DNA of 64,000 bases from Davidsoniella eucalypti (GCA_004009845.1 RMBW01000109.1:1-64000), one strand, 5' to 3'. Shown: positions 23,301-35,940, counted from the first letter of the stretch. The notes: generated by a model not told the origin, from the letters alone. Translations and numbers: made by a program.

Positions 23301-26300
23301 CGATGCTTGATGCTTGATCCCCGTATATTAGGTACACACAGCGTGCCATCACCTACATGTACCTATACCTGCGGTGTCTTCCGGTAGCGATAGCCAGTTG
23401 TATAGGTCACCAGAGAGGCCGGTTTTGAAGGGGCATGATGATGGGGGCGTGGGCCGTAATGTATACTCTAGGACATCGTCGTATCTCGCCAACCTGTCAT
23501 CATCTACAACGACTGTGACATTAGTGAGAGAGTGGGAATGATACTCGACCTAGAGAATCCGCTCGGCTAGGAGGTGAATTCCATCTCATGTGATACTTGC
23601 TTTCCTCTGTGCTCCAAGCAACAGGAGAAAGTAAAAAAGGAAAGAAGGGCCAAACCCAGTCTTGTTTTCTTTCAACTACTAGTTTTGTAGGCTCATGGTG
23701 AGGTTGCAGTGTGTGCTTTGTTTTCTTGAGAGGACTTCAATCATTCTCGCGTCTCTAGTAAGGAGAAAGAATTGGACTTTGATACCGGTTCGGTTTGAGA
23801 GTTCGTTCATCTTCATCTGCATGTCGACATGAGACGAACAACAAGAGAAGAATAAGAAAACCATATACAAATAGACAATGGCATAGCGTTTGCAGTCCAT
23901 TATACTGGGTTTGTTTATTGCGCATCCGGTAGTATTCATGCTCGGTGTCTAGTTGTGGTTCTCAGCATACGACGTGGTCTATACAGACCCAAAACAAGCG
24001 CAGTTGTAGTTGCTGGTCTTGGTGTTTTAGGGACGGTAGTATCTACAGGGCAGATAAGGACTATTTATACACAGCTTCCTGGCATAACTACTAGAACAAC
24101 TAGCACATATCTACAGCAATGTCCAGGGTTGGCTTCTTCACTCCAGTCTACTACTACTCTGAAAGGAAAACATAGCTGGCAGTTTTAAAAGATTCAGGGA
24201 AGCACTGGGGCCGTGCTCAACAGAGCTTCTTGTAATATTCGTCTCACCAACTAACAAGAACATGGCGCTGGGATTAAGAATCCGAACTAACCCTGTTCTC
24301 TCTTTAACCCTATCAAACGTCACGGCTGAAGCAACATTGACAACCCTCAACCGTTGTGCCAATTCGTCGAACCTACATCGCAAACTTAACGGTAGCATTT
24401 CAGCTAATGCGACCAGCCTAATTCAAGATTAGTTAGAACAAGGACGATGTGATATCACGCCCCCTCCTTCTGTGATCCTTGTCTGACTTCTCCTAACAAG
24501 TGAATCAGCTAATCTTTTGCTACGTTTTGATATTCCCGTCCTTGCCTACAAGTGAACAAGTTCAAACGGGATACAAGCCCCAAAACGTGGCCGACATTGT
24601 AGAAATCGTCAAGGCAAATACAATGTGTAAGCCGTTACCTCGCGCCCGCTCTTTTACCAATGGCCAAGACCTAGTAGCACACAGACAGAACTAAAGATCT
24701 CGTTGATTATTTAATGAAAATACTAACCATGCCATGTCCTAGCAGCAGATATATGGATGCAAGACTTGCAAGAGAGTGTAACAGAGAAGGAGATGAATAT
24801 CATGGAACCTCGACAATGATGTTCCCTTTTCTCTTTTGGGCTTTCTTGAATCAGAACTAGAACGACACCTTGAACTCGCGTAAGTTATGGATGAGCATGG
24901 TAGAAATCCCGTACATGATTTACAAGCTGGTGATAGACAAGGGGACGAGAACGAAAGCCCGGGGTTTATTACATATAACTTTTGTTGCGTTAGATAACTA
25001 TCTGAAGATAAAACAAATGAGAAGATACTTATACTACGGAGAGACATCGTTTTAGCTAGCGTTCCTCTGACCTGTATATTATTATGGACAGTCGTTCTTA
25101 CCGATAAGTGATAATAAATAATAGCGAGCGTTCGCTGATGTTCTACTACTTAGTTGTATATAATGTGTAATAGACCTCGGTGGTGCTTGGGCTAGTGTAG
25201 TTAGTACCTGAGCCTGTGGCTTCTGTTGGGCCTAGTTGGATGATCTGCGGGTTCAATATGCAGTCGGCTAACCGGATGGAGTAATCGGGGTTGTTCTCTG
25301 TATTCTTCTCTTTGTACCAAGTATATTGCACGTTGAACTTCAGTTGTATTTGTTTGCACCCCCATGCTGTTACTATTGCTACCATCCCTTCTTGCCCAGG
25401 TGATGTCAATCACAGACTGATCTTGCTACCAGTTGAGAAATCACCTTTGTCTGTTGTTCAGTGTGGCATGAAGTGTCATTAGCTACTGCTTGCCTACAGT
25501 TTCAACCATGGTGAGTAATCAAAGGAAGAGAGAAAAGAAAGAAAGAATATGTCCAACCCCGGTATGAATCCAGACACTGCGGCCCATTGGACGTCTGAAC
25601 AGCTCAGCATCATATGTGCGAACAAATAAACATACAACACTAAAAAGCTCGCACATTGGAACGCAAATGTAAAGCAAACAGGCCGTACCTAGCTAGCTCA
25701 TCACCAGCGCATCGCCTGAAAACGGGCACAACGCTGTTCCGTTGTATGATCTGATGTTGCAGTGAGCGTGGCTGGCTTGCCAATAGTTAGCTGATGAAGT
25801 TCTCAGCATTCTTCAAAGAAGGGGGTGGAGCGTTTGACCTTATGTGGTACTATAGCAGGGTATATTTTATCATATATTGTTTTATTGTTTTCTTGCACCT
25901 AACCTTCTTAACCAGGTGCGTGAACCAGAAAACTGAAGAAACCGAGAACAACAAGAACGAAAACATGCGGACTAGGAAATTCAGTACAGGAAAAGAATAG
26001 AAAGAACAACTCAGTGGAAAGGGATGGGGCTCGCCACGCCCTTGGTTGGATACCATGAAGTGATGGGGGGAAAGAGCCCTGTTGAATTACCTGCCAGTAC
26101 TACATTATTCTAGTTTGTTGCCGATATTGGAGCTTGGATCACGTACAACCAATGTAGTAGCCCGGGGGCGATCATTCAATGTTGGGATAGACGGTTTCCA
26201 ATCAATGGGGAAAGAAAGGGTGGTAATAGTAGTAGTAATAGGTGATGACAAGTATTGGATATAGCCATAGCCGTCCCCCTACAGCACAATATGCTTTGTA

Positions 26301-27754
26301 AGCAATATGATAATTTGGCTGTGCTGGTTGGCGATCGTCTGATGTTGAAAACAGAGGAGCACGAAGAGTAGGAGAGATTAGAAAATTCCCGGCTTGGCAT
26401 ATTTCCCGTAGCAGCGGATTTCCATTGAGATACAGAGAAAGAGCCCTGTCTGTGCAGGAACGACATAGCAGTTCAGTGCCAATGAGCAGTATGTGGAAGT
26501 GTATGTGGAATGTTACATGCTGTGTATCCATATATGTAGATGAGGATATTGTAATATGCACTGCCAAGCCGAAGCTAACTATAAGTCGTAATATCAGTGG
26601 TGAAAACTTGATGATGTCTGAGGAAAAAAGCCAATAGGCTAGATTTATCAGCAACGTAACCTGCTCTTGGCAAACAATACACTTTCCGTCTCTAAGGGAT
26701 CTAGCTAGTGCCATTGTTGAGAAACGGAAAGGCGGACAGTTACGTCCATGATTGCCAACATATCCTTCTAGTCCTCTTCTCAGGAGGCAAAGCACGTTCT
26801 TACCGTGTAATTCTGCCCAAACTTCTCGGTAGCTTCTACGCCTCAAGCTAGCGCCGACCAAAAGAGCCTCGATTCACATCCTTTACGATATACTTACTGT
26901 TGTGTACTGTTCCCTTACTCTTCGCCCCCCTCCCCAATCCTCATCCCCTTCACATACCGACCCGCTTCCTACAAGGTGAATGGTGATCGATTCCCTGATT
27001 CATCACCAGAGAGAAGACAGAGAAATGCTTAGCGATGACTAGGAGAGGCATGTCCGGTGAAAGAGAAAATAAGAGCAAGTGTAGATGTGATACATATGAA
27101 TATATCGTTGTACTAAGGGTGTTGTTTGTCCTCGTGCTAGCGGCGTGTCAGATATACATCAGGACGTCTAGCTTAAGCTAGCTTGTTATAATTGGTGTTG
27201 TAGCATAATATTCAGATGACATTATGTTGCTACGTCTCTACGTTTGTCTAATTCCTAGCGCGATGTTACAGCAAAGCAACCTCACTCGAAGGATGGATTT
27301 TGTTGGTATCAAAAGAGTGGCTATCGTGATGTTTAGCATTGGCAATTGTCTCGCCTTGTGCAATCATAGTATCACCAGAATGACAAGAGCAAATGGGATA
27401 AAAACGGAATGGAAGGGGGGAAGAGAAGAAGGGGTATCGTGTTCCCGGTAAGAAAGCGACCGTGATGACCCTTTTTAGAAGAAATCTAGATGTTTTCTCG
27501 GCGAAGGAAGAAGATAAATGGTTAGAAGGACATGGCGGACTGGGGGTGTCCATCTTTCAAGCCTAAAGAAACTCGGGACAGGTTAGTAAATAGTCATAGA
27601 CGTAACGATACAAGGTCCCTCGGATTGACCAATTGCAGAATGGAAAAAGAGTACTTGTACTAGGCAGACATGGAAAAGTTGATATTATGGTAATACACTT
27701 CAGGTAAACGATGTCAGGGGACCAGATGCCAAGGGAAAATAATAAACATAATCG
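17397..27754. other. Gene-poor stretch of about 10 kb
   Basis: No confidently recognisable gene lies between the F-box/ankyrin gene and TRM9. Composition is mixed rather than uniformly AT-rich, with purine-rich (18560-18740, 22690-22760) and G-rich (19015-19160) patches. Short coding-like pieces occur at 17624-17842 (+), 24500-24694 (+, weakly like a flavin-binding oxidoreductase N-terminus) and 25146-25413 (-), but none makes a complete gene. No terminal repeats, transposase motifs or tRNA genes were noticed by eye. Confidence 0.5.
25146..25413 (-). pseudogene. Possible frameshifted fragment of a secreted Thr-rich protein
   Basis: Two overlapping minus-strand frames look coding. One runs from an acceptor-like CTGGTAG at about 25419 and begins QDQSVIDITWARRDGSNSNS. 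The other ends with FNVQYTWYKEKNTENN, then YSIRLADCILNPQIIQLGP and a threonine-rich TGSGTNYTSPSTTEVYYT tail. The first resembles the start, and the second the end, of an extracellular beta-sandwich followed by a Thr-rich stalk. They could be one protein with a +1/-1 shift near the GGGGG run at about 25357. There is no ATG and no downstream continuation, so this is at best a gene relic. Homology is a guess from style only. Confidence 0.22.
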
Positions 27755-27767
27755 AGGGTTAGGGTTA
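27755..27767 (+). promoter_or_regulatory. Telomere-like AGGGTTAGGGTTA upstream of TRM9
   Basis: Thirteen bases match two TTAGGG units exactly, 270 bp upstream of the TRM9 ATG. A chance exact match of this length in 64 kb is unlikely (rough estimate about 1 in 100). Most likely a Tbf1-like factor site in the TRM9 promoter; on the minus strand it reads TAACCCTAACCCT, which is also the form of a telomerase RNA template. Confidence 0.5.
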
Positions 27768-28036
27768 AAATGCCGAAAATTTATGCCCGTCCCCGCGCCG
27801 AAAAAGGAAGCAACTCTGCGTCGGCGATGAAATAATACAGAGTAGTAAAAAGAGGCTGCACTGAATAGACGGCGATCGAGGCTCATTGTGCTATCTACTA
27901 CATAATTCCAGCACAAGATCTTCATCGCTTCAGAAGGGCATCTAACAGCCATAAATTACCTACTACATATTCAGCATAACTTCAAGTTACCGATCTATCG
28001 TACTACCATACCCCCATTCTTCTCTCTCCCTTAGTA

Positions 28037-29023
28037 ATGGCCCCTGCGCCGCAAGATATACCGGCGCCTGCCGTGCCGATTTCCTCCGGCTCCCAGGCAG
28101 CAGCCGAGTACGAAGAAACCCACGTTCACACAGTCTACGAGACCATCGCCAGCCACTTCTCGGCGACAAGACACAAGCCGTGGCCATTAGTCACGTGGTT
28201 CCTCAACTCGCGGTCTGCTGGGGCAGTCGGCGTTGACATAGGCTGTGGCAATGGCAAATATATCGGCGTCAACCCATCCGTGGTCCTGCTCGGTAGTGAT
28301 CGCAGTGCCAACTTAGTAGCTCTAGCTATCCCGCGCACCCGCTTTCCGCAGACAGTGGCGCTGGGTAAAGGCCGCGAAGAAACATTGCCCGTGGTTCGTG
28401 GTGGTGATGCTGTCGTTGCCGATTCACTAGCACTGCCGTTTGCGCCGCGCAGTGTAGACTTCGCCATCAGCATCGCAGTTGTGCATCATTTTTCCACACA
28501 AGAACGCCGCCGCGATGCTGTACGATGCATTCTCGATGTAGTCCGGCCAAACAATTCGTCTTCATCAACCACGCCTACCAGTAGCCAAGATAATACTCGC
28601 GTCCAAATACTGCCTGACAGCTCAAGACTTGAACTTCCAGAAGGGGCGGTGGTCGGAGAGGTAGCGGCCCTTACGGAAGCCACGGTCTCCGCTGGCGAAG
28701 CGCTGATCTACGTATGGGCGCTTGAACAGGGCTCGTCTCGCCGCGGCTGGGATGAAGGCGCCGCTCAGGACCAGCTGGTACCATGGGTCACTAAAGCTAA
28801 CAGGCCCGGTAAAGCTAAGAATGAGCAGCAGCAAACTGAAGCTCAAACGGATTCTGCTGTTGCGGCTGACAAAACGTTCCATCGCTATTATCACCTTTAC
28901 AAAAAGGGCGAGCTTGAAGGTGATATCCGCGCGGTTGGCGGCGAGGTTGTTCGCAGCGGCTACGAAAAAGATAATTGGTGGGCGATTTGCCGGCCATCGG
29001 CATCTTTTACTAGAGTAGAGTAG
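28037..29023 (+). CDS. TRM9: tRNA (carboxymethyluridine) methyltransferase TRM9
   Basis: An intronless frame of 328 residues with an ATG at 28037. A class I SAM-methyltransferase fold is visible: motif I VDIGCGNGKY (about 66-75), the acidic GSDRS after strand 2 (about 87-91), VVADSLALPF, and AVVHHFSTQERR (about 138-149). The C-terminus carries the Trm9/ALKBH8 signature FHRYYHLYKKGELE followed by GYEKDNWWAIC. Trm9, with Trm112, methylates carboxymethyluridine at wobble position 34 of certain tRNAs (to mcm5U), which affects decoding and stress responses. As in yeast, no AlkB oxygenase domain is fused. Compared with yeast Trm9, Ser/Thr- and Gln-rich insertions lengthen the middle (about 172-185 and 266-277). 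It stands alone, with a telomere-like motif 270 bp upstream. The stop is TAG and is followed in frame by 64 open codons. Confidence 0.93.
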   Translation: MAPAPQDIPAPAVPISSGSQAAAEYEETHVHTVYETIASHFSATRHKPWPLVTWFLNSRSAGAVGVDIGCGNGKYIGVNPSVVLLGSDRSANLVALAIPRTRFPQTVALGKGREETLPVVRGGDAVVADSLALPFAPRSVDFAISIAVVHHFSTQERRRDAVRCILDVVRPNNSSSSTTPTSSQDNTRVQILPDSSRLELPEGAVVGEVAALTEATVSAGEALIYVWALEQGSSRRGWDEGAAQDQLVPWVTKANRPGKAKNEQQQTEAQTDSAVAADKTFHRYYHLYKKGELEGDIRAVGGEVVRSGYEKDNWWAICRPSASFTRVE

Positions 29024-31333
29024 TTGTATAATATTATACAATCATCGTATACGGCCCATCGTGATGTCCTGCAAGACTTTCTCTATACTGCAAACATATT
29101 TCTAATCTTCTTCTTTTTAATACCCTTTTACCCGTTTTTTCATAGTGACAGTCATAATGTTACTTCAAGCCAATCGAATCTCTGGTTGATCGGCAAAGAA
29201 TTTCCTCATTTTCTCTAGAAGCTCTGCAAGGTTTCGCACTCGCTATTCATTTATTTTGCTGTACGTCATACAAAAAGCGCCACAGGGTTAACACGCAACC
29301 CTAGTTGGTATTATCAACCTCAACCCATCGATCCAGGGCTATTCCATGAGGAAGATATGTGCCAGACATAAATATTGTTAGATTGCCAAACATTAAGTCT
29401 AATTATACAAGAAAACATTGTAAAACTCTGTACTCAATATTACACATCTACGGGAAATATAGTCCACTCTAGCCGATCTCGCACTATATTACATAGCCAA
29501 AATGTCACATGATGGTAAGCTATAGGAAGGGGGGTGTGTCTGCCGGCACCTGGCCTCAAAACTGATACTGTGAATATTTCCTGATTGAAGACTTTTAATA
29601 TTGAACTATATTGTCATCAAGACATCAGAGAGTTGCCTTTTGAAAGGAGATCTGCATAGCTACTTGCCAACTAGACACAAGATGATGGCAGGTGGCTTGC
29701 TATGTATACAATAGGGTTTATATAGAAGAGCTTAGTTGCGCTTTTATCTCATATTGTATGCAATACGATGGGATAAGCACTAGCAGAATTTCAGCCTAAT
29801 AATAGTTCTGATGTTCCTATTGGTCTTTTTGCGCTGTGATGAATATATTAGGACAGATCTAGTAGGCCGACGCGGGCTATGATAAGATCTACTACTACCT
29901 GTAAAAAAAATCAAAAAAGTAGAGTCGCAGTATGGCATCACGATGGAGGTGTAACATATAGCACAACAAAATAGTATACAGAAAAGGGTGGCTTCAACAG
30001 GCCACTACATCCACCTATGCGGCCCCTTTCAATACAGCTAGCTTGCATATCGACATCATTAAGTGTAAATATAGGCGTGTGGTATGAATATGTTATTACT
30101 AGTTACGTATTCTCAGACCCCCCCCCCATCCTAGAACCCCGGGACAGCTGGTTTTATTTTTTTACGAAAAGGTCTCATTGTTGACCAAGCAAGCATTAAC
30201 AATTTCTTGTTGCATCCTGTATTTTTAGAGTCTATAAGAAGAGAAAGCTAATCTACACCGCCTTTCATATTTGGCACACCGCTTCCAAAAAAAAAAACCT
30301 GAACACACACTTTTCTGATATTTTGAAGTTGAATATCTTCCAACAATCAACTTGAAATCTACCAATCATATCACTAGGGATCTGAGGGGCTTGACTGGCA
30401 GTATCAGCAGCTTTTAGAAAGTATATATTTGTCTTATAGGCAGTAAGTAGTAGACTAAAGAGTGAAACCAAGAAGTACTGATTACTCTTGCATGATTAGG
30501 GTCCCTTAATCGTGGTATAATTATATTAACCTTTTACAACAAAACATAATCAAGTACTTCTCTCAAGATACTTCAAGCCACAACGGATATCCAAAGGGTT
30601 AGCTCCCAATAAGGGTAGAGTTCGTGTGCCTCGCCTGCCGAATTTAGCTAGACCTTGATTAGCTAACTGCTTGCTTCTTTGCCTATCTGTATTTATATCT
30701 GTACTTTCAATTCATATTTTGCTTAGTTTTTTTTTTCAGACCCATAACTCTACAAACATGTTGTCATCTAAAACTGCACCTGAGACACCGTTGGGTGAAG
30801 TACACGATACAGCATTTAGGAAGAAAACAAATGTAAAAGGGCCATGATACCAAGAGACTTTAGTTTTCTAAATCAATTGTCAAATCTTTCAACCTGCAAA
30901 AACGTGCCCAAAAAAAAAGGGTATAACACAAAATTTTGGGCATCATGCAAGATCGAGGGGCAGTTTTTCAAAAAAGAAAAAGAAAAAGAAAAAAAAAGGC
31001 AGAAAACACTAAGGGTACGAAACCCTAAGAATAATTTCCTAATTGGGAGAAGCGAGTTTTCTCTTATAGCGCGTAAACCTTCAATACTATAGTTCCTGGA
31101 CAAACTCTTTCTTTGCTATTGAATATCTGGATATGGGCTTGTCCATGTTCAGCAAATTAACAAACACCAGGTCTGCCACTGAAAAAAGCGCCCTCAAGAA
31201 CAGCTCAGGGCTCTGATTTCAAGGTATAAGTTCCAGAAGAAGCCAAAATATTTGTACAAGGCCCTATGAGCCGGCATTTAGTTAGGGGTGGGGTAGAAGA
31301 AGAATATAGAAGAAATAGAAGGCCAAAACAACC

Positions 31334-31546
31334 ATGGCCATTGTTTGGTTTATGATATCCGAATTTACTAGGTCTTTTTTTCCCCAGGCATTGGATGTTA
31401 TTGTGAGTATTAGCTTCTTATTGAATTCTATTGTTCTAATCCTTTCCAACGCCCTAAAGGTGATTAGGCACTTCCTCGGAAATGCAAAAGTCTCTGATCC
31501 CTGTGGTGTATCCGATCCTAAATTATCGAAACTTCAAAGCAAGTAA
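31334..31546 (+). CDS. Possible small membrane protein (70 aa)
   Basis: A short frame opens at an ATG in a very good fungal start context (ACAACC before ATGGCC). The product has one long hydrophobic segment, ALDVIVSISFLLNSIVLIL, and a polar tail ending LSKLQSK. I do not recognise the family. An internal GTGAGTATT could act as a donor, so the frame may be a first exon. Length alone does not exclude chance; the start context and the helix are the only support. Confidence 0.22.
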   Translation: MAIVWFMISEFTRSFFPQALDVIVSISFLLNSIVLILSNALKVIRHFLGNAKVSDPCGVSDPKLSKLQSK

Positions 31547-32665
31547 CCAAGAATTACAGCTATTTCTTCATCCTGACTTGTCAAGTTGAAATGTATGCTG
31601 CGGATAGAGCCAGCATAGAGAGAGTTGCGTTGTTGTAGTAGTGTCGATGTTGGATGTTACGTCAAGGTTACCATGGCCTATAAAAAATTGCCGTACTCCA
31701 ATGTTCCTTCTGCAGAAATCAAGCAAGCGAACGAGGAGAAAAAAAAAAGGACACAAAAATGAGTGCATCGAGGAGTTCGTGTTCATTGTTCATGGGAAAA
31801 GGGAAACGGGGGCTGGTTCTAGTCATACTGGAGCGTCTATAATTTAATGGCTGAGAACGGCCCACGCCGTATTTTCTTGCTGCCTTGCCGACCTCCTCAA
31901 CAGTTCCCAATGTAAAAGCTGATATATCACATAGGAAGCCGGCCTTAAGGAAAATAAATACATATCAATTCACAATATTCATGACAAATATGTGATATAA
32001 TGGCACAATACCACCTATTTTTGCCTCACTGGGCATATAATGCATTTGTTAGTGAAAAAAAAGCGGTTCGAAGAGGCTTATAGGAACATGATTGTACACT
32101 TGTTTATCTGCATGTATGTACTGTGATCTTGATATTGTTAGCTTTGGGATAGTCAGTCATACAACATATCTATGTATATGTAGCCCACCTTTACTTTTTG
32201 CAAGTTAGCTATCTGTGTACTCAAAAACGAAATGCTCTCTGCTTCTATAATAAGTGGGAGCCCTGAAAGAATGTCCGAGCGTCTTCTGACCCTTCACTCT
32301 AGAACCCGAACTTGGGTTGGATTGCATGTTTGCGTTTTAACACCTAGTACGGAGGCCACGAACAAGTAAGCAGAGAAATCACAAAAAAAGGGACCTTGAG
32401 GAAGCAAGTGGTTTGTGCGTTTTGTATGTATGTTATTATTTTACTTTCACAAAGCCCTCTCTATCCAGATCACAAGCTCACTGGGATCCCACTAACTGTT
32501 GCTAACTGGTTGCACTGTTGGACCAAGGTGAGCTAAGCAGGGTGGTTCACCGACTTGTATATTGTCTATATTTACATACACATATTTCTCTTCTCGAGCC
32601 CTTGTTCATCGTTAACTTGTTGACTTGTCTGCGTGAACGGCTACGCCATAGAGTGGTCTGCGCTT

Positions 32666-32941
32666 ATGCATCCAGAGAACCGTGAAAAGCAAAGAAGAAT
32701 CACAAGGGGGGGGGGGGTAAAGAGGGGACAACATGAAGACCAGAGGCTCCAAGATGAGCGTGAGCAATATGCAAATTTTATGATTTCCCATCCCCCTGAA
32801 GGGGATCACTGCATATGCAAGCACAAACCGGTATACATACAATCTAATGTGCCATTATCTTGGGCTAAGATCATGGAAGAAGAGGACAAAGTGGCGTTGA
32901 TCAGAGATATAAATGCATATACTTACAATTGTTATACGTGA
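32666..32941 (+). CDS. Possible small charged protein (91 aa)
   Basis: The frame starts MHPENREKQRRITRG and continues through a highly charged, non-repetitive sequence (QHEDQRLQDEREQYANFM, then CICKHKPVY) to TGA at 32939. A G12 run (32706-32717) lies inside and encodes glycines, so one indel there would change the frame. No family is recognised and no splice sites are needed. The composition looks protein-like, but it could be a chance frame in a gene-poor region. Confidence 0.2.
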   Translation: MHPENREKQRRITRGGGVKRGQHEDQRLQDEREQYANFMISHPPEGDHCICKHKPVYIQSNVPLSWAKIMEEEDKVALIRDINAYTYNCYT

Positions 32942-35940
32942 AAGAATAACAGCAACAACAACATGAATTAGGGCGGAGAAAAGCGAGGCTGATATCCCGA
33001 CCAGATCTATTGCAGCGCCACTTGGATTCAGAGCAAACAAAGTGCCAGATGGGGGCCTTTGAACATCTTCAACTTGGCAAATAGACAAAAAAGCAAAACA
33101 GACACTACACAAACACGTATGAATAACAAAAACAAAAGACAGGAGGAAACTATGGCCAGACAGATGCTACTCTATGACGAACGAAAGGGGAGAAGAAAAA
33201 AAAAAAAACACGGCCAGCAGGGTAGAAGGAAGGAAGGGTCTGACTTGACCTATTATACTAGTTAATAGACTTTTACATTTATACATGTTGCAGTAGAAGC
33301 TACGGACATCTAATGTACTCTTGTATGTATGCACATACATACATCTCTAGGCCGCTATTGCTACTATGGGCGCCGTGCAGTTCCCGCGGTTGCTTCCGGA
33401 GGAGTTAGCCGCGTCGCCATCAAATATTGCCTTTCTGTCCCCCCCCCCCTTCTCTTCTGCTTCGTTGGATCACTGAGAAACAAAGACGGAGAGGAATAGT
33501 GAGGGGAGGATGGAGGGGTCATCTCGTCATTTTTGGTAGCAAGCAAGACGAAAAAAAAAAAAGAATGCTATGAAATTAGATTCCTAGTAATAGTTGGGCA
33601 AATTATTGGCTATTGGCTTCTACCAACTGCGACCTCATATCTCTACTACTATGACTATTGAAACAAAGACCAAAAAGAACGGAACATCGAGAGATGGAAA
33701 GATAAAAGATACATAGAGGTGCTTTAGCCGTGAGTGCCACCGTCGCTATTGCTGTAGATGGCCTGCCGCATGACGGGTGGCTGGGCATTGCAGAATATCT
33801 CACACAAACTATTGCTAGATAGATGCTGTCAAAACCCACAAGGCATGCTAACCTTGAAGTCGCAATAGCAACAGTAATAGCAGTCTGCTCTATAGATTAC
33901 GGATATCCAGAAATCTCGGATTACAACCTTGAGCCGATTCCGACGTTACTTGCTAGTATAACAATAATAACACAACCGAAAGTGCCATCTCACAGCCACA
34001 TCAGCATAGAAGTAGCTTCGCTTCCAAATACTCTTTGTTTATGTTCTTGTAGTGGTCCTTCTTCAAACCTACCTTGAAAGCCCTGGAAGTTACGCTCGGG
34101 AACATCACGACTTCCCGCCACAGTTATGCAGTGGCCTTCATGTGTTGTCCGCTGCTATGTCGGTACGACTGCTAGGTTGTTAAAGTACATACCAATGCTA
34201 GTGCGGTATACTAATAATGCTATCTTGAAGATATTGCCTAAACAGAGCCAATGATTATGCTACGTGGTAGATAAAATAATGGGCTGTTCATTATAGTCTA
34301 TCCAGTATTTTGTGTCCGACTGCCTTTGTACTTGGCTCAGTGCCGACTGACTTCGGGTTTCAATGTCCTTCAGATCTGAATCTACATCTTGCCTACGCTA
34401 ATCTAGATTCGTAGTGGTAACAGCCCAATAAACCCAATCTACCTGTTCTCTCATACTTTAACCAGGAGCTCACAGACTTTCCTTTTCGCTAAACAAACAG
34501 AAGTGTAAAAAGGGTAGCGCTTTTTTTCTTTTTTATGTTCCATTTGGTGAGTATTCTGCGAGCAGCATCTCCGAGAAATGAGAAAGCAAAGTCGAGTATA
34601 TGAGAAACCAAGTCCGGTAGCGAGAATTCTTCTCGACAAGGGAGTATATGGAATATTCTCATCATCATAACACATGCCCTTCTTTTCCCATATACCTTTT
34701 GCAGACCTTGTGTATTCTATGTATGAATTGTGTGTATCTGCACATTCATAGACTACTGCATGTTTTGGGCGCCGGGGACAACCTCCGCGGAAAATAAAAA
34801 AAGAACAATAATTCACGCAAAAGAAGACATGCAAGAGTGAAACGAGAAGAATAAATAAAAAGAATAAAAAGTATTTAATAAAAAAAAAGGTCTGAGCATC
34901 CTTATTCTGCAGATCGACAGACAAGCAAAGGAAAGAGAAACACTGGGCACAAAACTTAGTGTTTAGCTTTCTGTTATTTTATTTTATTAATTCCTTGCAT
35001 GCTATAAAGGACTCGGGAGAAGGAACCACTTCCTCTTCAGTGCCCAGTCACGAGATCACGATCCCTCTTCGATCAGCCTGTTCATGCCCTCTTGACTTTC
35101 CTTGTTATATCCCGATACTTATAATAGGCTAGGCATGATGGAATGGAATGGAAGAGAAATAGATCTTTTTTTGCTCATGCCTTATCCTCAAGGAAAAAAA
35201 AAAAAAACATTAGGAAAAAAAAATTAAGAAACCCATCCTTCAACCCGTCAAAACAATGAACATGGAACTGAATCTTGAACTGAAACTAACAAGCCTAGCT
35301 GGCCGGCAGAAACTACTGAACTGTACGGTTATCCAGGTCCTTGTTTAACCAACATGCCTGTTCTTCTCGCCATTAACATAACCGCCAAGGGGGGGTACTT
35401 ACTACAGGAACTAGACTAGGTGTTGGTTGGCGATTACTTCAAGTCACAGCCTATTAGGCTCATTTTACTCGTTTATCCAGTTGGAACTCTTCGATGACGC
35501 CAAGAAGATGGACAATACCGAAGGCCTGACCAGCATCAAGCATGAGAGCAAATTGTCATCGATCCAGGATATAGTGGTAAAGAAACTTGATATTGGATTA
35601 AAGAAAATAGATAGATGATAAACTAACACAGATGATTGCTTTCCGCCGTTTCGCGCCTGCTGATTTTTGATAAAAAATTTCAATAACATCGAGGAATAAG
35701 TAAATGATGGAGAAAATACCAAAAAATAAAAAAATAAACCGAAACAAAAGATAAACGCCAAACAAAGCAAGACAAAAAAAGAAAGAAAAAAACCCAAAGC
35801 AAAATATGTTGCTAATAGAAATAGAAATGTATGAAGAGAGAAAAAAAAAAACTAAAGGGAAGAAAACAAAGTTCCTCACAGAGCGTCAAGTCTGGGTCCG
35901 AATAAACAGATCCTAGAGCTTATTTGTCATATTGTCTTAT

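Noticed and set aside
17397..28036. Transposon or RIP-degraded block
   Set aside because: No terminal repeats, transposase or reverse-transcriptase motifs, or sustained AT-richness were seen, although a computed repeat search was not possible.
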